This document shows, piece after piece, positions 16,926 to 26,000 of a stretch of DNA of 64,000 bases. The notes beneath the pieces are model-generated. The model was not told the DNA's origin and did not search any database. It saw nothing but the letters and a program-made list of their open reading frames with translations. Location of the stretch: contig JAUXTT010000011.1 of assembly GCA_030684395.1 (NCBI GenBank), positions 248,001-312,000 of the forward strand, read 5' to 3'. Position numbers and translations under genes: made by a program. Within the stretch, counting starts at the first letter, position 1. The number at the start of each line of letters is the position of its first letter. The stretch comes from Bacteroidota bacterium. Its GTDB lineage: Bacteria; Bacteroidota; Bacteroidia; B-17B0; Aurantibacillaceae.

Positions 16926-16966
16926 ATGGAATATATCTCAACCAACGTCTTACTGAAAACTGGTTT

Positions 16967-18307
16967 GTGAACTACTTTAAATACATACTTTTATTTTTAA
17001 TTCTGTCGGGTACACTTAGAGGTCAATCGCAGGAAAAAAATCAATCTGTATTTATTTCAGGCAAAGTAATTGACAGGGACACTAAACTTCCTTTAAAAAA
17101 CATTTCTGTCAGAATCAATAATTCCACTATAGCAACGGAAACTGATAAGAAAGGAATATTTGAATTTTTTATACCAAAAGTAAAACATGTTACGCTTCTA
17201 TTCTCCAATTTGAATTACAAAAAAGAGATCAAAGAAATTGAAGTTGATGAAGACGATACCATTCGTATTTCTGTTTCTATGAAAAATTTCACTTATGAAC
17301 TTCCTATTATGGATATTACCTCCAAACCAAAGCCAGATACGGTTTTCGGGACACAAAAATTCAGCATTATTGATTTTGATTTTTTTGAAGACAAATACTT
17401 TTTATTAACTATAGACAGAAAAACTGACAAGCCATTTATACGCCTGGCGGATGAAGCAGAAAGTATTTTGCATTCACTGCCTATTCCCGAAGAAGCAGGT
17501 AAAATAAAAGATTTGTATCATGATTTTATGGGTTATACTAATATTATGTGCGAGAAAACCATTTACCGTTTATTAGTAAGAAACGATAAGATATTATTAG
17601 CAGCTTTGCCTGTAGAGGATTATAATGCATTAGTAAAGCCGATTATTGATACGGTAAATTCTCAATTACTCTTTAGTAATTACAGTAAAGATTATCCGCT
17701 CTTTAACTATTTCTCATACAATATGAATGATTCCACTAAAAAAGAAATTCATACTGTGGAAGACGCTGAACTCATGCATGCTTATCGTTTTGAATATTAC
17801 AGTCTAAAAACAAGAGACAAATTAATAGCCCGGGATATTGAACGGGAATACGGAGTTGACAAACATATTGCTGCTGCCATGATCTCGGGTTTTACACAAT
17901 CACTTTTCTATACACCCTTGTATGCTCCATTATATATTATTTCAGACACCATTTGTGTGTTTGATCATTACAAGGATTGCCTTTTTCACTACAACAATAA
18001 AGGGATAAAAATCGACTCCGTTAAGATCAATTATCACCATCCTAAAAACTGGAAAGAGTGGAAACGTATGATGTTAAAAGATTTTACCGAAGACAAAATC
18101 TATGCTGTATACGACAACAGCGGCCACAAATACCTAAAAAAAATAAACACCAAAAACGGAAAAGACGAAGGAAAATATCCGATCATTCATTATTCGGCTG
18201 ATAAAATCCGAATCAGGGATGGATACATCTATTACGTTTACAGGCCTTTTGGAACTATGCAGGAAAAATATCTCTATAAGGAAAAGATTCTTTTGGATAA
18301 AAAATGA
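16967..18307 (+). CDS. Secreted protein with N-terminal carboxypeptidase-regulatory-like domain
   Basis: The open frame extends back into ilvE, but the region 16894-16925 is a terminator, so I place the start at the GTG at 16967. That gives a clean signal peptide (VNYFKYILLFLILSGTLRGQ) and a 446-residue protein. After it comes a domain beginning ISGKVIDRDTKLPLKNISVRI and ending near residue 110, the CarboxypepD_reg-like beta sandwich often found in Bacteroidota outer-membrane proteins. The remaining 330 residues alternate short strands and loops (FGTQKFSIIDFDFFEDKYFLL, ISDTICVFDHYKDCLFHY) in a way that suggests a beta-propeller, but I recognise no family. There is no T9SS C-terminal domain. 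The product is probably periplasmic or bound at the outer membrane. Confidence 0.7.
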   Translation: MNYFKYILLFLILSGTLRGQSQEKNQSVFISGKVIDRDTKLPLKNISVRINNSTIATETDKKGIFEFFIPKVKHVTLLFSNLNYKKEIKEIEVDEDDTIRISVSMKNFTYELPIMDITSKPKPDTVFGTQKFSIIDFDFFEDKYFLLTIDRKTDKPFIRLADEAESILHSLPIPEEAGKIKDLYHDFMGYTNIMCEKTIYRLLVRNDKILLAALPVEDYNALVKPIIDTVNSQLLFSNYSKDYPLFNYFSYNMNDSTKKEIHTVEDAELMHAYRFEYYSLKTRDKLIARDIEREYGVDKHIAAAMISGFTQSLFYTPLYAPLYIISDTICVFDHYKDCLFHYNNKGIKIDSVKINYHHPKNWKEWKRMMLKDFTEDKIYAVYDNSGHKYLKKINTKNGKDEGKYPIIHYSADKIRIRDGYIYYVYRPFGTMQEKYLYKEKILLDKK

Positions 18308-18353
18308 TACGCTGATCTAAATCAGTTCCCTAAACCGATTCTTTGACAAAATT

Positions 18354-18387
18354 TAGATTTGTTCTAAACTGCAAGTGTTTACATTTG
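18354..18387 (+). promoter_or_regulatory. Promoter(s) of the di-haem peroxidase gene
   Basis: TTG at 18359-18361, an 18-bp spacer and TACATTTG at 18380-18387 fit the Bacteroidota consensus; transcription from here would start within a few bases of the GTG start codon at 18392. A second box, TAGATTTG, overlaps at 18354-18361 and would give a leader of about 25 nt. Confidence 0.55.
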
Positions 18388-18391
18388 TTGT

Positions 18392-19363
18392 GTGAAAAAA
18401 ACAAGCATCCTTTTAGCAATAATAAGTACGATAGCATTTTATTGTTGCACAAACGAAACCAGCGAAGCAAAAAAAATTGTTGTTTTAAAAGAACCGGGTT
18501 CTATTGAGGAATTGGGAGAATTACTTTTCTTCGATCCTATTCTTTCCAAAGATTCAAGCATTAGCTGTGCATCATGCCACAAACCCGCATTTGCCTTTTC
18601 AGATAATGTGCCCTTTAGTTTTGGAGTTGATTCATTATTGGGCGGCAGAAATACACCAAGTGCAATGAACCTTGCTGATCAATCTTTTTTCTTTCACGAT
18701 GGACGTGCGGAAAGTTTAGAAGATCAGGCAAAAGGCCCCATTGAAAATCCGGTTGAAATGAATTTACCACTAAGTGTTGCGATCGATCGTCTGAAAAGGC
18801 ATTCACAATACAAAGCATTTTTCTTAAAGCAATTCAATCAAGCTCCTACAATAGAAAATCTAACCAAGGCAATTGCCGATTATGAAAGAAGCTTAGCTAC
18901 AGCCGATACTCCTTTTGATGACTATATGAGCAAACTGGACACAACTCAATTTTCTGAAGCAGCAAAAAGAGGAAGACAAATCTTTAATCATAAAGCAAAA
19001 TGTTTTGATTGCCATTTTGGCCCTGACTTTAACGGCGGGCAATTCAGAAATATTGGTTTGTTTAACGGAAAAGACCTTAACGATTCGGGTCGCTACGTAG
19101 TAACAAAAAAGCCGGGTGATATTGGGAAATTTAAAACTCCCGGTTTGCGGAATGTAACCGTTACAGGCCCATACATGCACAACGGCATGTTTAAAACCTT
19201 AAAAGAGGTAATTGATTATTACGATACTCCTGATAAGTTTGTAGCTAACTCAATTAACAGAGACTCTTTATTAAGCAAACCTCTGGGCTTAACGACTCAG
19301 GAAAAAAACGATCTGGAGACTTTTTTAATTTCACTTACTGATAGGCAATTCTTGAAGAAATAA
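18392..19363 (+). CDS. Di-haem cytochrome c peroxidase (CcpA/MauG family) lipoprotein
   Basis: A 323-residue exported protein that starts at GTG. The signal peptide ends in a lipobox-like FYCC, so it is likely to be lipidated at Cys18 or Cys19 and held at a membrane facing the periplasm. Two haem c sites are present: CASCH (Cys59, Cys62, His63) and CFDCH near residues 204-208. Other family signatures are LLFFDPILSKDSSISC, FFHDGRAESLEDQA, PIENPVEMN and GKFKTPGLRNVTVTGPYMHNG. The family reduces hydrogen peroxide to water with electrons from small cytochromes. The SirB2-cytochrome c protein earlier in the window is not linked to it. A bidirectional terminator follows the stop. Confidence 0.92.
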   Translation: MKKTSILLAIISTIAFYCCTNETSEAKKIVVLKEPGSIEELGELLFFDPILSKDSSISCASCHKPAFAFSDNVPFSFGVDSLLGGRNTPSAMNLADQSFFFHDGRAESLEDQAKGPIENPVEMNLPLSVAIDRLKRHSQYKAFFLKQFNQAPTIENLTKAIADYERSLATADTPFDDYMSKLDTTQFSEAAKRGRQIFNHKAKCFDCHFGPDFNGGQFRNIGLFNGKDLNDSGRYVVTKKPGDIGKFKTPGLRNVTVTGPYMHNGMFKTLKEVIDYYDTPDKFVANSINRDSLLSKPLGLTTQEKNDLETFLISLTDRQFLKK

Positions 19364-19392
19364 AAAGACTATCCCTTTCAAGATAGTCTTTT
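19363..19392. terminator. Bidirectional terminator between convergent peroxidase and RidA genes
   Basis: An 11-bp perfect stem AAAAGACTATC/GATAGTCTTTT with an 8-base loop; A and T runs on both sides let it work in both directions. Confidence 0.85.
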
Positions 19393-19412
19393 ACCATTTT
19401 TAGAGAAGTTCA

Positions 19413-19790
19413 TTATTTAACTGCTTCCATGCTGATTTCAACATTTGCATCTTTAGGCAAACGTTTTGCCTCTATAGTTGCACGTGCAGGGAAATCCTTC
19501 GTGAAAAACGAGCTATATACCTCATTTACCTGAACAAAAGCATTCATGTCGCTTAAAAAAATACTGGTTTTAACCACATTATCAAAGGTCATACCGGCTT
19601 CATTTAAAATAGCTCCTAAATATTCCATTACCTGTTTGGTTTCATCTTTCACAGATAACTTCATTAATTTATTCGTTTCCAGATCAAGAGCGATCTGCCC
19701 TGACATGTATAAGGTTTCGCCCGCAAGAATTGCCTGGTTGTAAGGCCCTATTGGGGCCGGAGCTTTTGGAGTATTTATAATTTTTTTCAT
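19413..19790 (-). CDS. RidA/YjgF-family enamine/imine deaminase
   Basis: A 125-residue protein of exactly family length. It has the N-terminal IINTPKAPAPIGPYNQAI, the central GQIALD and QVMEYLGAILNEAGMTFDNVVKTSIFL, and the C-terminal FPARATIEAKRLPKDANVEISM, in which the conserved arginine binds the substrate carboxylate. RidA proteins hydrolyse reactive 2-aminoacrylate and other enamines released by PLP enzymes, protecting enzymes such as the branched-chain aminotransferase encoded 3 kb away. The protein is cytoplasmic and trimeric in the family. A TACATTTG box on the minus strand at 19810-19817 gives a short leader. Confidence 0.93.
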   Translation of the reverse strand: MKKIINTPKAPAPIGPYNQAILAGETLYMSGQIALDLETNKLMKLSVKDETKQVMEYLGAILNEAGMTFDNVVKTSIFLSDMNAFVQVNEVYSSFFTKDFPARATIEAKRLPKDANVEISMEAVK

Positions 19791-19903
19791 GTGTATGTAG
19801 TTGATTTCACAAATGTAGTATTTTTCTGTAATTTTTCTTTTTCCTTTATTTCAATGCTTATCTGGGATAAACGAATATTTTTCCCCGATAAAGAGAGGAT
19901 TTT

Positions 19904-19933
19904 TTGGTATCTATTTTTTTTTCTGTACTTTTG
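19904..19933 (+). promoter_or_regulatory. Promoter of the STAS-domain gene
   Basis: TTG at 19904-19906, a 19-bp spacer and TACTTTTG at 19926-19933, with the ATG 12 bp downstream at 19946. Confidence 0.6.
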
Positions 19934-19945
19934 TAAATTCAAACT

Positions 19946-20287
19946 ATGACCGAATTTACTATAAATAAGAAGGAACAGCATGCCGAGGTTTTGATAAACG
20001 TAGAAAAACTGGATAGCAGTATTTCCCCCTTGTTAAAATCCGAATTGGTTATTTTAAATACAGAAGGGATTAAATACATTCTTTTTGACCTTAAAAGTGC
20101 CCGTTATTGTGACTCATCAGGGCTTAGCGCAATTTTAGTAGGAAATCGTTTATGTAAAAATGCAGGGGGTAAATTTGTTATTTGTAATCTAAATGACACT
20201 ATTAAAAAGCTGATATCTATTTCTCAACTGGATTCTATCCTTCATATTGCAACTTCTGCCGAAGAAGGTTTGCAAAAATTATCTTAA
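19946..20287 (+). CDS. STAS-domain anti-sigma-factor antagonist
   Basis: A 113-residue cytoplasmic protein of SpoIIAA/RsbV size. The key segment is YILFDLKSARYCDSSGLSAIL, with the phosphorylatable serine (57 or 58) in the DSSG loop at the start of the helix, followed by NAGGKFVICNL. Unphosphorylated antagonists bind an anti-sigma kinase; SpoIIE-type phosphatases restore the active form. A SpoIIE-type phosphatase is encoded at 7382-9520, but no anti-sigma kinase is visible in the window. The gene has its own promoter. Bacteroidota often use such STAS proteins outside classical sigma-B pathways, so the target is open. Confidence 0.85.
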   Translation: MTEFTINKKEQHAEVLINVEKLDSSISPLLKSELVILNTEGIKYILFDLKSARYCDSSGLSAILVGNRLCKNAGGKFVICNLNDTIKKLISISQLDSILHIATSAEEGLQKLS

Positions 20288-20399
20288 TATCTTATCTTAG
20301 CTAAATAAACTATTTAATTTACCGGATAGTCATGTACCAAACACAAATAAAAAAAGTACGTGATATTTTCTGTACAACTAAAAAACAATAAAATAACAT

Positions 20400-21176
20400 A
20401 TGAAAAAAATCTACTTTGTATTTTCTATACTTCTTTTGGGTGTTTCGTTTGTATCAAAAGCACAGGCGCCTGCTTGTCAGTATGACTATGCATGGCTTAC
20501 ATTGGGTAAAGACGGTGTTTTTCCTGATAGCGCAACTAATTTTATTAGCGGAAATGTAGGCTCGCCCTATGTTCAACATATAACAGTAAAAGTTCCTTAC
20601 GACACTACTGTTTCTCCTCTGGGAACAGTGCAGTTCGACCATATTGATCTTCAAACAAATATTTCAAACCCGGTAAATTATGGTTTGCCTCCAGGGCTAT
20701 CTTTATCCGGAACACCATCTAACTTTCATTTCCCCGGTAATGACACAAGTTGTATGGTTATATACGGAACACCAACAGTAGCAGGTACTTATAATTTATC
20801 TTTTACCCTTAAAACTTATATTGTAGGTTCGCCCTTTGCTGTAAATACCCAAACACTAACATATTACAAAATCATCATCAATACTCCGGTTGGAATAAGT
20901 GAAAATATTACTTCTAAATTTGAAGTTAGCAACCCAATCCCGAATCCTTCAAATACTCTCTCTGCCATTAAATACTTTTTACCTAAAAACGGAACTGCTA
21001 AGCTTTCAGTGTATAGCACTATTGGAAAATTAGTTTATTCTAAAAAATCGGAAGGAAAACAGGGAGAAAACGAGTTTGATATAAATGTTAATGAACTAGC
21101 TTCAGGAATGTATATTTATTCAGTAGAATTTGAAGGAAAATCTATCACCAAACGATTGATAGTTAATAAAGATTAA
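20400..21176 (+). CDS. Secreted protein with T9SS type A C-terminal sorting domain
   Basis: A 258-residue protein with a signal peptide (to VSKAQA). The middle of the protein (about 25-165) is a beta-rich domain with the phrase GLPPGLSLSGTPSN, as in Ig-like putative cadherin folds, and VAGTYNLSFTLK. The last 80 residues are a T9SS type A domain: VSNPIPNPSNTLSAIKYFL, AKLSVYSTIGKLVYS, and the end GMYIYSVEFEGKSITKRLIV. The product is therefore exported across the outer membrane and probably anchored on the surface. Its stop codon overlaps the start of rnz by one base (TAATG), so the two are translationally coupled although unrelated in function. Confidence 0.88.
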   Translation: MKKIYFVFSILLLGVSFVSKAQAPACQYDYAWLTLGKDGVFPDSATNFISGNVGSPYVQHITVKVPYDTTVSPLGTVQFDHIDLQTNISNPVNYGLPPGLSLSGTPSNFHFPGNDTSCMVIYGTPTVAGTYNLSFTLKTYIVGSPFAVNTQTLTYYKIIINTPVGISENITSKFEVSNPIPNPSNTLSAIKYFLPKNGTAKLSVYSTIGKLVYSKKSEGKQGENEFDINVNELASGMYIYSVEFEGKSITKRLIVNKD

Positions 21177-22090
21177 TGCAACGGTTTGAGGTAACAATAT
21201 TAGGTACCGGTTCAGCCTCTCCCACAACTAAAAGAAATCCTACCGCTCAGTTGTTAAATGCATCTGAGCGTTTTTTTTTAATAGATTGTGGAGAAGGAAC
21301 ACAAGTGCAATTGAGAAAAAATAAGCTCAGTATGCACCGAATCGACCATATCTTTATTTCGCATTTGCACGGAGATCATTACCTGGGTTTACTGGGGCTT
21401 TTACAAAGTTTACATCTGTTAGGACGAAAAAATCCTCTCACACTCTATTGTTTTCCTGAATTAAAAGAAATTATTGATGTTCAAAATAAATATTCGCAAA
21501 CTGTTCTCAATTACCAGATCAACTATGTATATACAAATCCAAAGAAAAGCGAAGTGATCTTTGAAGATAACAAGATTACCATTACCTCTTTTCCACTTCA
21601 ACATCGTATTCCTTGTTGTGGTTTTATATTTCGTGAAAAAGAAACGGGCCGAAGGATAGTTAAGGAAGCTTTGGAACAACATCATGTTTCTACCGCTGAG
21701 ATTTATAAATTGAGAAAAGGAATTAATGCGATAAACGATAATGGGGTAGAAATAGATTTTAAATTACTCACCAAAAGCCCCGATAAAACCAGATCCTATG
21801 CTTTTTGCAGCGACACCTGTTATAACGAAGATATTATTCAATACATTATGGGCGTTGATCTCTTATATCACGAATCAACTTTTTTAAAGGACATGAAAGA
21901 GAGAGCAAAAGCAACTTTTCACTCAACCGCCGAAGAAGCAGCCCTGATCGCCCAAAAAGCAGGTGTAAAAAAACTACTTTTAGGTCACTTTTCCGCTCGT
22001 TATGATGATGTTACACCTTTTTTAACCGAGGCTCAGTCAGTGTTCGAAAACACGCTTTTGTCGAATGAAGGTGAAAAATTCAAAATTTAA
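21176..22090 (+). CDS. rnz: Ribonuclease Z (tRNA 3' processing endonuclease)
   Basis: A 304-residue metallo-beta-lactamase-fold nuclease, the usual length for the short bacterial form. It opens with the tRNase Z block VTILGTGSASPTTKRNPTAQ, followed by FLIDCGEGTQVQLRK, the zinc motif FISHLHGDHYLGLLGLL, CSDTCYNEDI, LLYHESTFL and the C-terminal HFSARY. It cuts tRNA precursors after the discriminator base. Near the start (21271-21279) a run of nine T lies in the coding strand, a possible slippage site, but the frame here is intact. It overlaps the preceding type A T9SS gene by one base. Confidence 0.95.
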   Translation: MQRFEVTILGTGSASPTTKRNPTAQLLNASERFFLIDCGEGTQVQLRKNKLSMHRIDHIFISHLHGDHYLGLLGLLQSLHLLGRKNPLTLYCFPELKEIIDVQNKYSQTVLNYQINYVYTNPKKSEVIFEDNKITITSFPLQHRIPCCGFIFREKETGRRIVKEALEQHHVSTAEIYKLRKGINAINDNGVEIDFKLLTKSPDKTRSYAFCSDTCYNEDIIQYIMGVDLLYHESTFLKDMKERAKATFHSTAEEAALIAQKAGVKKLLLGHFSARYDDVTPFLTEAQSVFENTLLSNEGEKFKI

Positions 22091-22091
22091 T

Positions 22092-22122
22092 TTGGTGGTA
22101 TAGGATTCCCTTTGTATTTTTG
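22092..22122 (+). promoter_or_regulatory. Promoter of the response-regulator gene
   Basis: TTG at 22092-22094, a 20-bp spacer and TATTTTTG at 22115-22122; the ATG is at 22148. The -33 element begins just after the rnz stop codon. Confidence 0.6.
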
Positions 22123-22147
22123 TTTAAAATTATTCTAAATAAGGAAA

Positions 22148-22822
22148 ATGATCAAATTATTAATTGCAGATAATAGTGTATTGGTTCGAACAGGGCTCAG
22201 AACTTTATTGGCTGATGTTAATGATTTTGTTTTCGTAGGTGAAGCAGAGAACAGTATAGAACTTAAAGAAAAGAATAAACTATTTAGACCGGATGTGTTG
22301 ATTGTTGACTGTTATTCACTACTGTTATCAAATACCGACCTAAAAACACTAAAAAAAATCAACAAAAGCCTTCAGATACTTGCCATCACTCAGTTACTTC
22401 CTAAAAAAGACATTGCCTCTTACCTAAATGGTGAGGTACTTAGTTATCTTTTAAAAGAATGTGACAGGCAGGAAATTATTGAAGCAATTAAAGCTACACA
22501 AAATGGCAATCAGTTTTTGTGTGGAAAAATCGCTCACGTACTTACTGCACCTGAAGAGATCTCCATTACACCATCTTATGTAAAAGGTGTTTCCTGTGAA
22601 GGTATCCAGGTTACCGAACGAGAAGCAGATGTTATCAAATACATCTCTGAAGGTTTGTCGAATAAACAAATTGCAGATAAACTTTGTTTGAGCACACATA
22701 CTGTAAATACGCATCGCAAAAACATTATGGCAAAACTGGGAGTAAATAACACTGCCGGGATTGTAATGTATGCAGTGAAAAACAATCTATTGGAACAAAA
22801 CTCCTTTTTGTTCGCAAATTAA
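22148..22822 (+). CDS. NarL/FixJ-type response regulator
   Basis: A 224-residue protein with an N-terminal receiver domain (KLLIADNSVLVRTGLRTLL; Asp54 in DVLIVDCYS as phosphoacceptor) and a C-terminal LuxR helix-turn-helix (VTEREADVIKYISEGLSNKQIADKL, HTVNTHRKNIMAKLGV). The acidic pocket is reduced: an IADN motif takes the place of the usual DD pair, so only one acidic residue is there. The lysine loop is not obvious either. Phosphorylation may therefore be weak or absent. No histidine kinase gene is adjacent. It has its own promoter and a terminator about 210 bp downstream. Its target genes are unknown. Confidence 0.88.
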   Translation: MIKLLIADNSVLVRTGLRTLLADVNDFVFVGEAENSIELKEKNKLFRPDVLIVDCYSLLLSNTDLKTLKKINKSLQILAITQLLPKKDIASYLNGEVLSYLLKECDRQEIIEAIKATQNGNQFLCGKIAHVLTAPEEISITPSYVKGVSCEGIQVTEREADVIKYISEGLSNKQIADKLCLSTHTVNTHRKNIMAKLGVNNTAGIVMYAVKNNLLEQNSFLFAN

Positions 22823-23030
22823 TCTACTTCCAAATTTCCAGTTAAGCAAATTAATTGAAGGTCAGAGATCTTCGCGGTAATTCATTCGTACAAATTTTCG
22901 TTTCCACAACTCTCGAAAATTTATACCCGAAAGCGTTCTCCGAAAAAACAGACCAATTGAAAACGAAAAGTGATGGCTGAACATTTTAAATTTTCAATCC
23001 TTCAAAAAAACCATCGGAAATTCATAAACA

Positions 23031-23069
23031 AAAAACCCCGTCCTTCTGAGCTCGAAGAACGGGGTTTCA
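23031..23069. terminator. Bidirectional terminator between the response regulator and the 3126-aa surface gene
   Basis: Outer stem AAACCCCGT/ACGGGGTTT (23033-23041 and 23059-23067) with inner arms CTTC/GAAG. A-rich and T-rich flanks are found on the two sides. It lies 18 bp past the stop of the minus-strand giant gene. The rest of 22823-23030 shows no coding or structured signal that I can support. Confidence 0.8.
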
Positions 23070-23086
23070 ATTATATTTTCTTAATT

Positions 23087-26000
23087 CTATTTAACCAACA
23101 TTACAGGACCTTGTGCCTCATATGTCTTAGCATCATAACCCGTTGCTTTTAACAAATAGAAATATGTTCCTTCTGCCGCTTGCTCACCGTTAGATAATAA
23201 ACCATCCCAGTTTTGTCCCGGACGATCAATTACATATACCTGTTGACCCCAACGGTTAAAGATATTAATACTTAGATCTTTTAAACCTGTACTCTGAATG
23301 GTTAATTCATCATTCAAACCATCGCCATTAGGAGAAAAGATATTAGGAATAACGATTGAGGAATTCTCGCTCACAATAATAGTTACTGTAGCAGTTGCAG
23401 TACAACCATTTGAAGCGGCTGTTAACGTTACTGTATACGTTCCGTTTCCTGTAAACACATTAGAAGGGTCAGTAGCAGTTGATGCATTTCCATCACCAAA
23501 GTTCCATGCATAAGTTAATGCTCCGGTACTTTGATTTGTGAAGTTCACAGCCAATGGAGAGAACCCACTTGTAACATCCTGTGTAAAGCCTGCAACAACA
23601 ACATCGGAAGTAACATCTAATGTTGCAGTTTCAGAGCACAACGTAATATTGTCAACAACAGTTAATGTATATTGTCCCGGTGCACCTATTGTCGGCGACA
23701 AAGTGCTTCCACCCGCCGTAATTAATGGTCCGGCCCAGGTATAAGTTGCATTTGTAGAAGAACTTGAAGCTCCTGTAACAACATAACTTGTAGAACCACA
23801 AGGAATAGTGGCAGTAACACCTGTAGCAACAGTTGGAGGATTATTAACAGAAACGTTCACGGTAAATGTGTTCACACAATTATTTGCGTCGGTACCTGTA
23901 ACTATATACGATCCATTACCTGTAGGAGTAAATGCAACACCATCAACAACACCGTTATTCCATGAATATGTAGAAGCTCCCGTACCGGTTAATGTTATTG
24001 TTCCTCCCGAACAAACTGCAGTTGTAGAGCCAACCGTTGCGCTCACCGTAGGAAGGTTATTTACTGTTACGTTTGTAGTGAATGTATTCACACATTGCGT
24101 AACACCATCAGTACCTGTTACAATATAAGAACCGCTGGCAACCGGAGTAAATGCAACACCATCAACAACACCATTATTCCATGAATATGTTGTAGCATTA
24201 CCGGAAGCATTAGTTCCTGCCAAAGTAACCTGTCCGCCTGCACAAACTGAAGGGCTGTTTGCAGAAATACTCGGTAAACTATTAAAGGTTATTGAAACAG
24301 GAACTGAATCACTGTTACAGCTATTATTGTTAGCCACTAAATAAATAGTAGTACTCGATGTTATACCTGATGGAGTAAACGGACTTCCTGTTCCAATCTG
24401 GGTTAATAAAGTTGCATCCGAATACCATATAAGTGTTCCGGAAGAAGAACTTGCCTGCAATGCAGTAATCGTTTCTCCTGCACAATAAACAGTATCACTT
24501 GATGTTACGAATACCGGAGTAACAGGATTAGTGTATGTATTTATTGTTATCGCACTTGAAGTAACTGAGCAAGCCGGTGTGTTACCATCTGTTACCATTA
24601 AGGTATATGAACCAGCGGCCTGATTCAAGAGATCAGCACTTGTTGTAGATGTGCTCACGACACCTGTAGCATTACTCCATGTATAAGTAAATCCTGGCGT
24701 TCCGGTAACCGTTGCACCTGTTATACTACCATCAGAAGAAGTAGCTCCACAAGAAGCAGAATCAACAACTAAACTCGTTGTAATATCCAGTACCGGTAAA
24801 TTGTTTATTGTAATAGTAACCGATCCTGTATCACTTCCACAAGTAATTCCGGTGTAAGAAATGCTATCAGCGTACCAAATTGTTGCTGTATTAGTTAATC
24901 CTGATATATTGAAAGGTGATCCTGAACCAATATTAACTGTTGTCATATTATCAGCAAACCAGTTTATAGTTGTACTACTTGATACCAAATCAGCAATAAC
25001 ATCACCTCTACAATATGTCGCTCCATTTACGATTGGCACAACAGGTACCGCATGAAAATCAATTGCTACAGCTAATGGAGTACTTAAACAACCACCATTG
25101 TTAGCAATAGCGTAGAACGTTGTATCGGTAGATAATCCTATCGGAGTGAAACTTGTTCCGGATCCAACCTGAGTTGTTAGGGTAGCATCAGAGTACCAAA
25201 AGATTGGGTCACTTGATGTTGCCGTAAGTGCAGTAACTGTTTCTCCATCACAATATAATAAATCGCTTGATACATTTAGTACCGGAACCGGTGGTTGATT
25301 AAATGCATTGATAACAAGATTTGATAATGTTGCCGAACATGCAGGTGTATTTCCATCGGTTACCACTAAAGTATATGTTCCTGTAGGGAAAGGTGTAAGA
25401 TCCGGAGTACTTCCTGAAGTACTAACTACACCTGTTGCATCGGACCATGTATAAGTTAAAGGACCTGTTCCGGTAACATTGATAAGTGTTAAACCACCAT
25501 CAGCACTTCCATCACAAGAAGCAGTATCGATCACCATATTAGTTGTATCAATCAAAGGATTTGCGTTAACTGTAACATCCACCTGAGTATAATCACCTAA
25601 ACAACCCAGTGCTGTTTCGGCAACATAAAAAGTAGTTGTACCGACAACTGTATTTGATACGCCTGAAGCAAAAGGTGTTCCAGTACCAACTGGTGTTGTT
25701 AATGCTAAATCGCTATACCATGTTACTGTTCCTGTTATTGCACTTGTCACTGTTAGATCGTTTATTGTTTGACCTGCACAATATGAACTGCCTAATGAAG
25801 CAGGAGCTGCCGGTTTAGGATTAACAGTTACTGTTACAGTAGTTGCAGCACTTGAACAACCTGCTCCTGTAGAAGTTACATAAAGAGTATGTGTAGTTGT
25901 AGTAACCGGAGTAAAAGGGTTACCTGTCCCGACAAATGTTGTTAATCCTGCATCTGAATACCAATTAATAGTATTTACAACATCATCAACAGTTATCGGA

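Noticed and set aside
16820-16966. N-terminal extension of the carboxypeptidase-regulatory-like protein into ilvE
   Set aside because: The extension would cross the ilvE stop codon and its 11-bp-stem terminator; a GTG at 16967 gives a proper signal peptide.
21271-21279. Run of nine T in rnz as a phase-variation switch
   Set aside because: rnz is essential in most bacteria, the frame is intact here and homopolymer runs of this size are expected in AT-rich DNA. Noted only.
22970-23152. 60-residue plus-strand frame after the response regulator
   Set aside because: It runs through a terminator hairpin into the end of the giant minus-strand gene and shows no domain.
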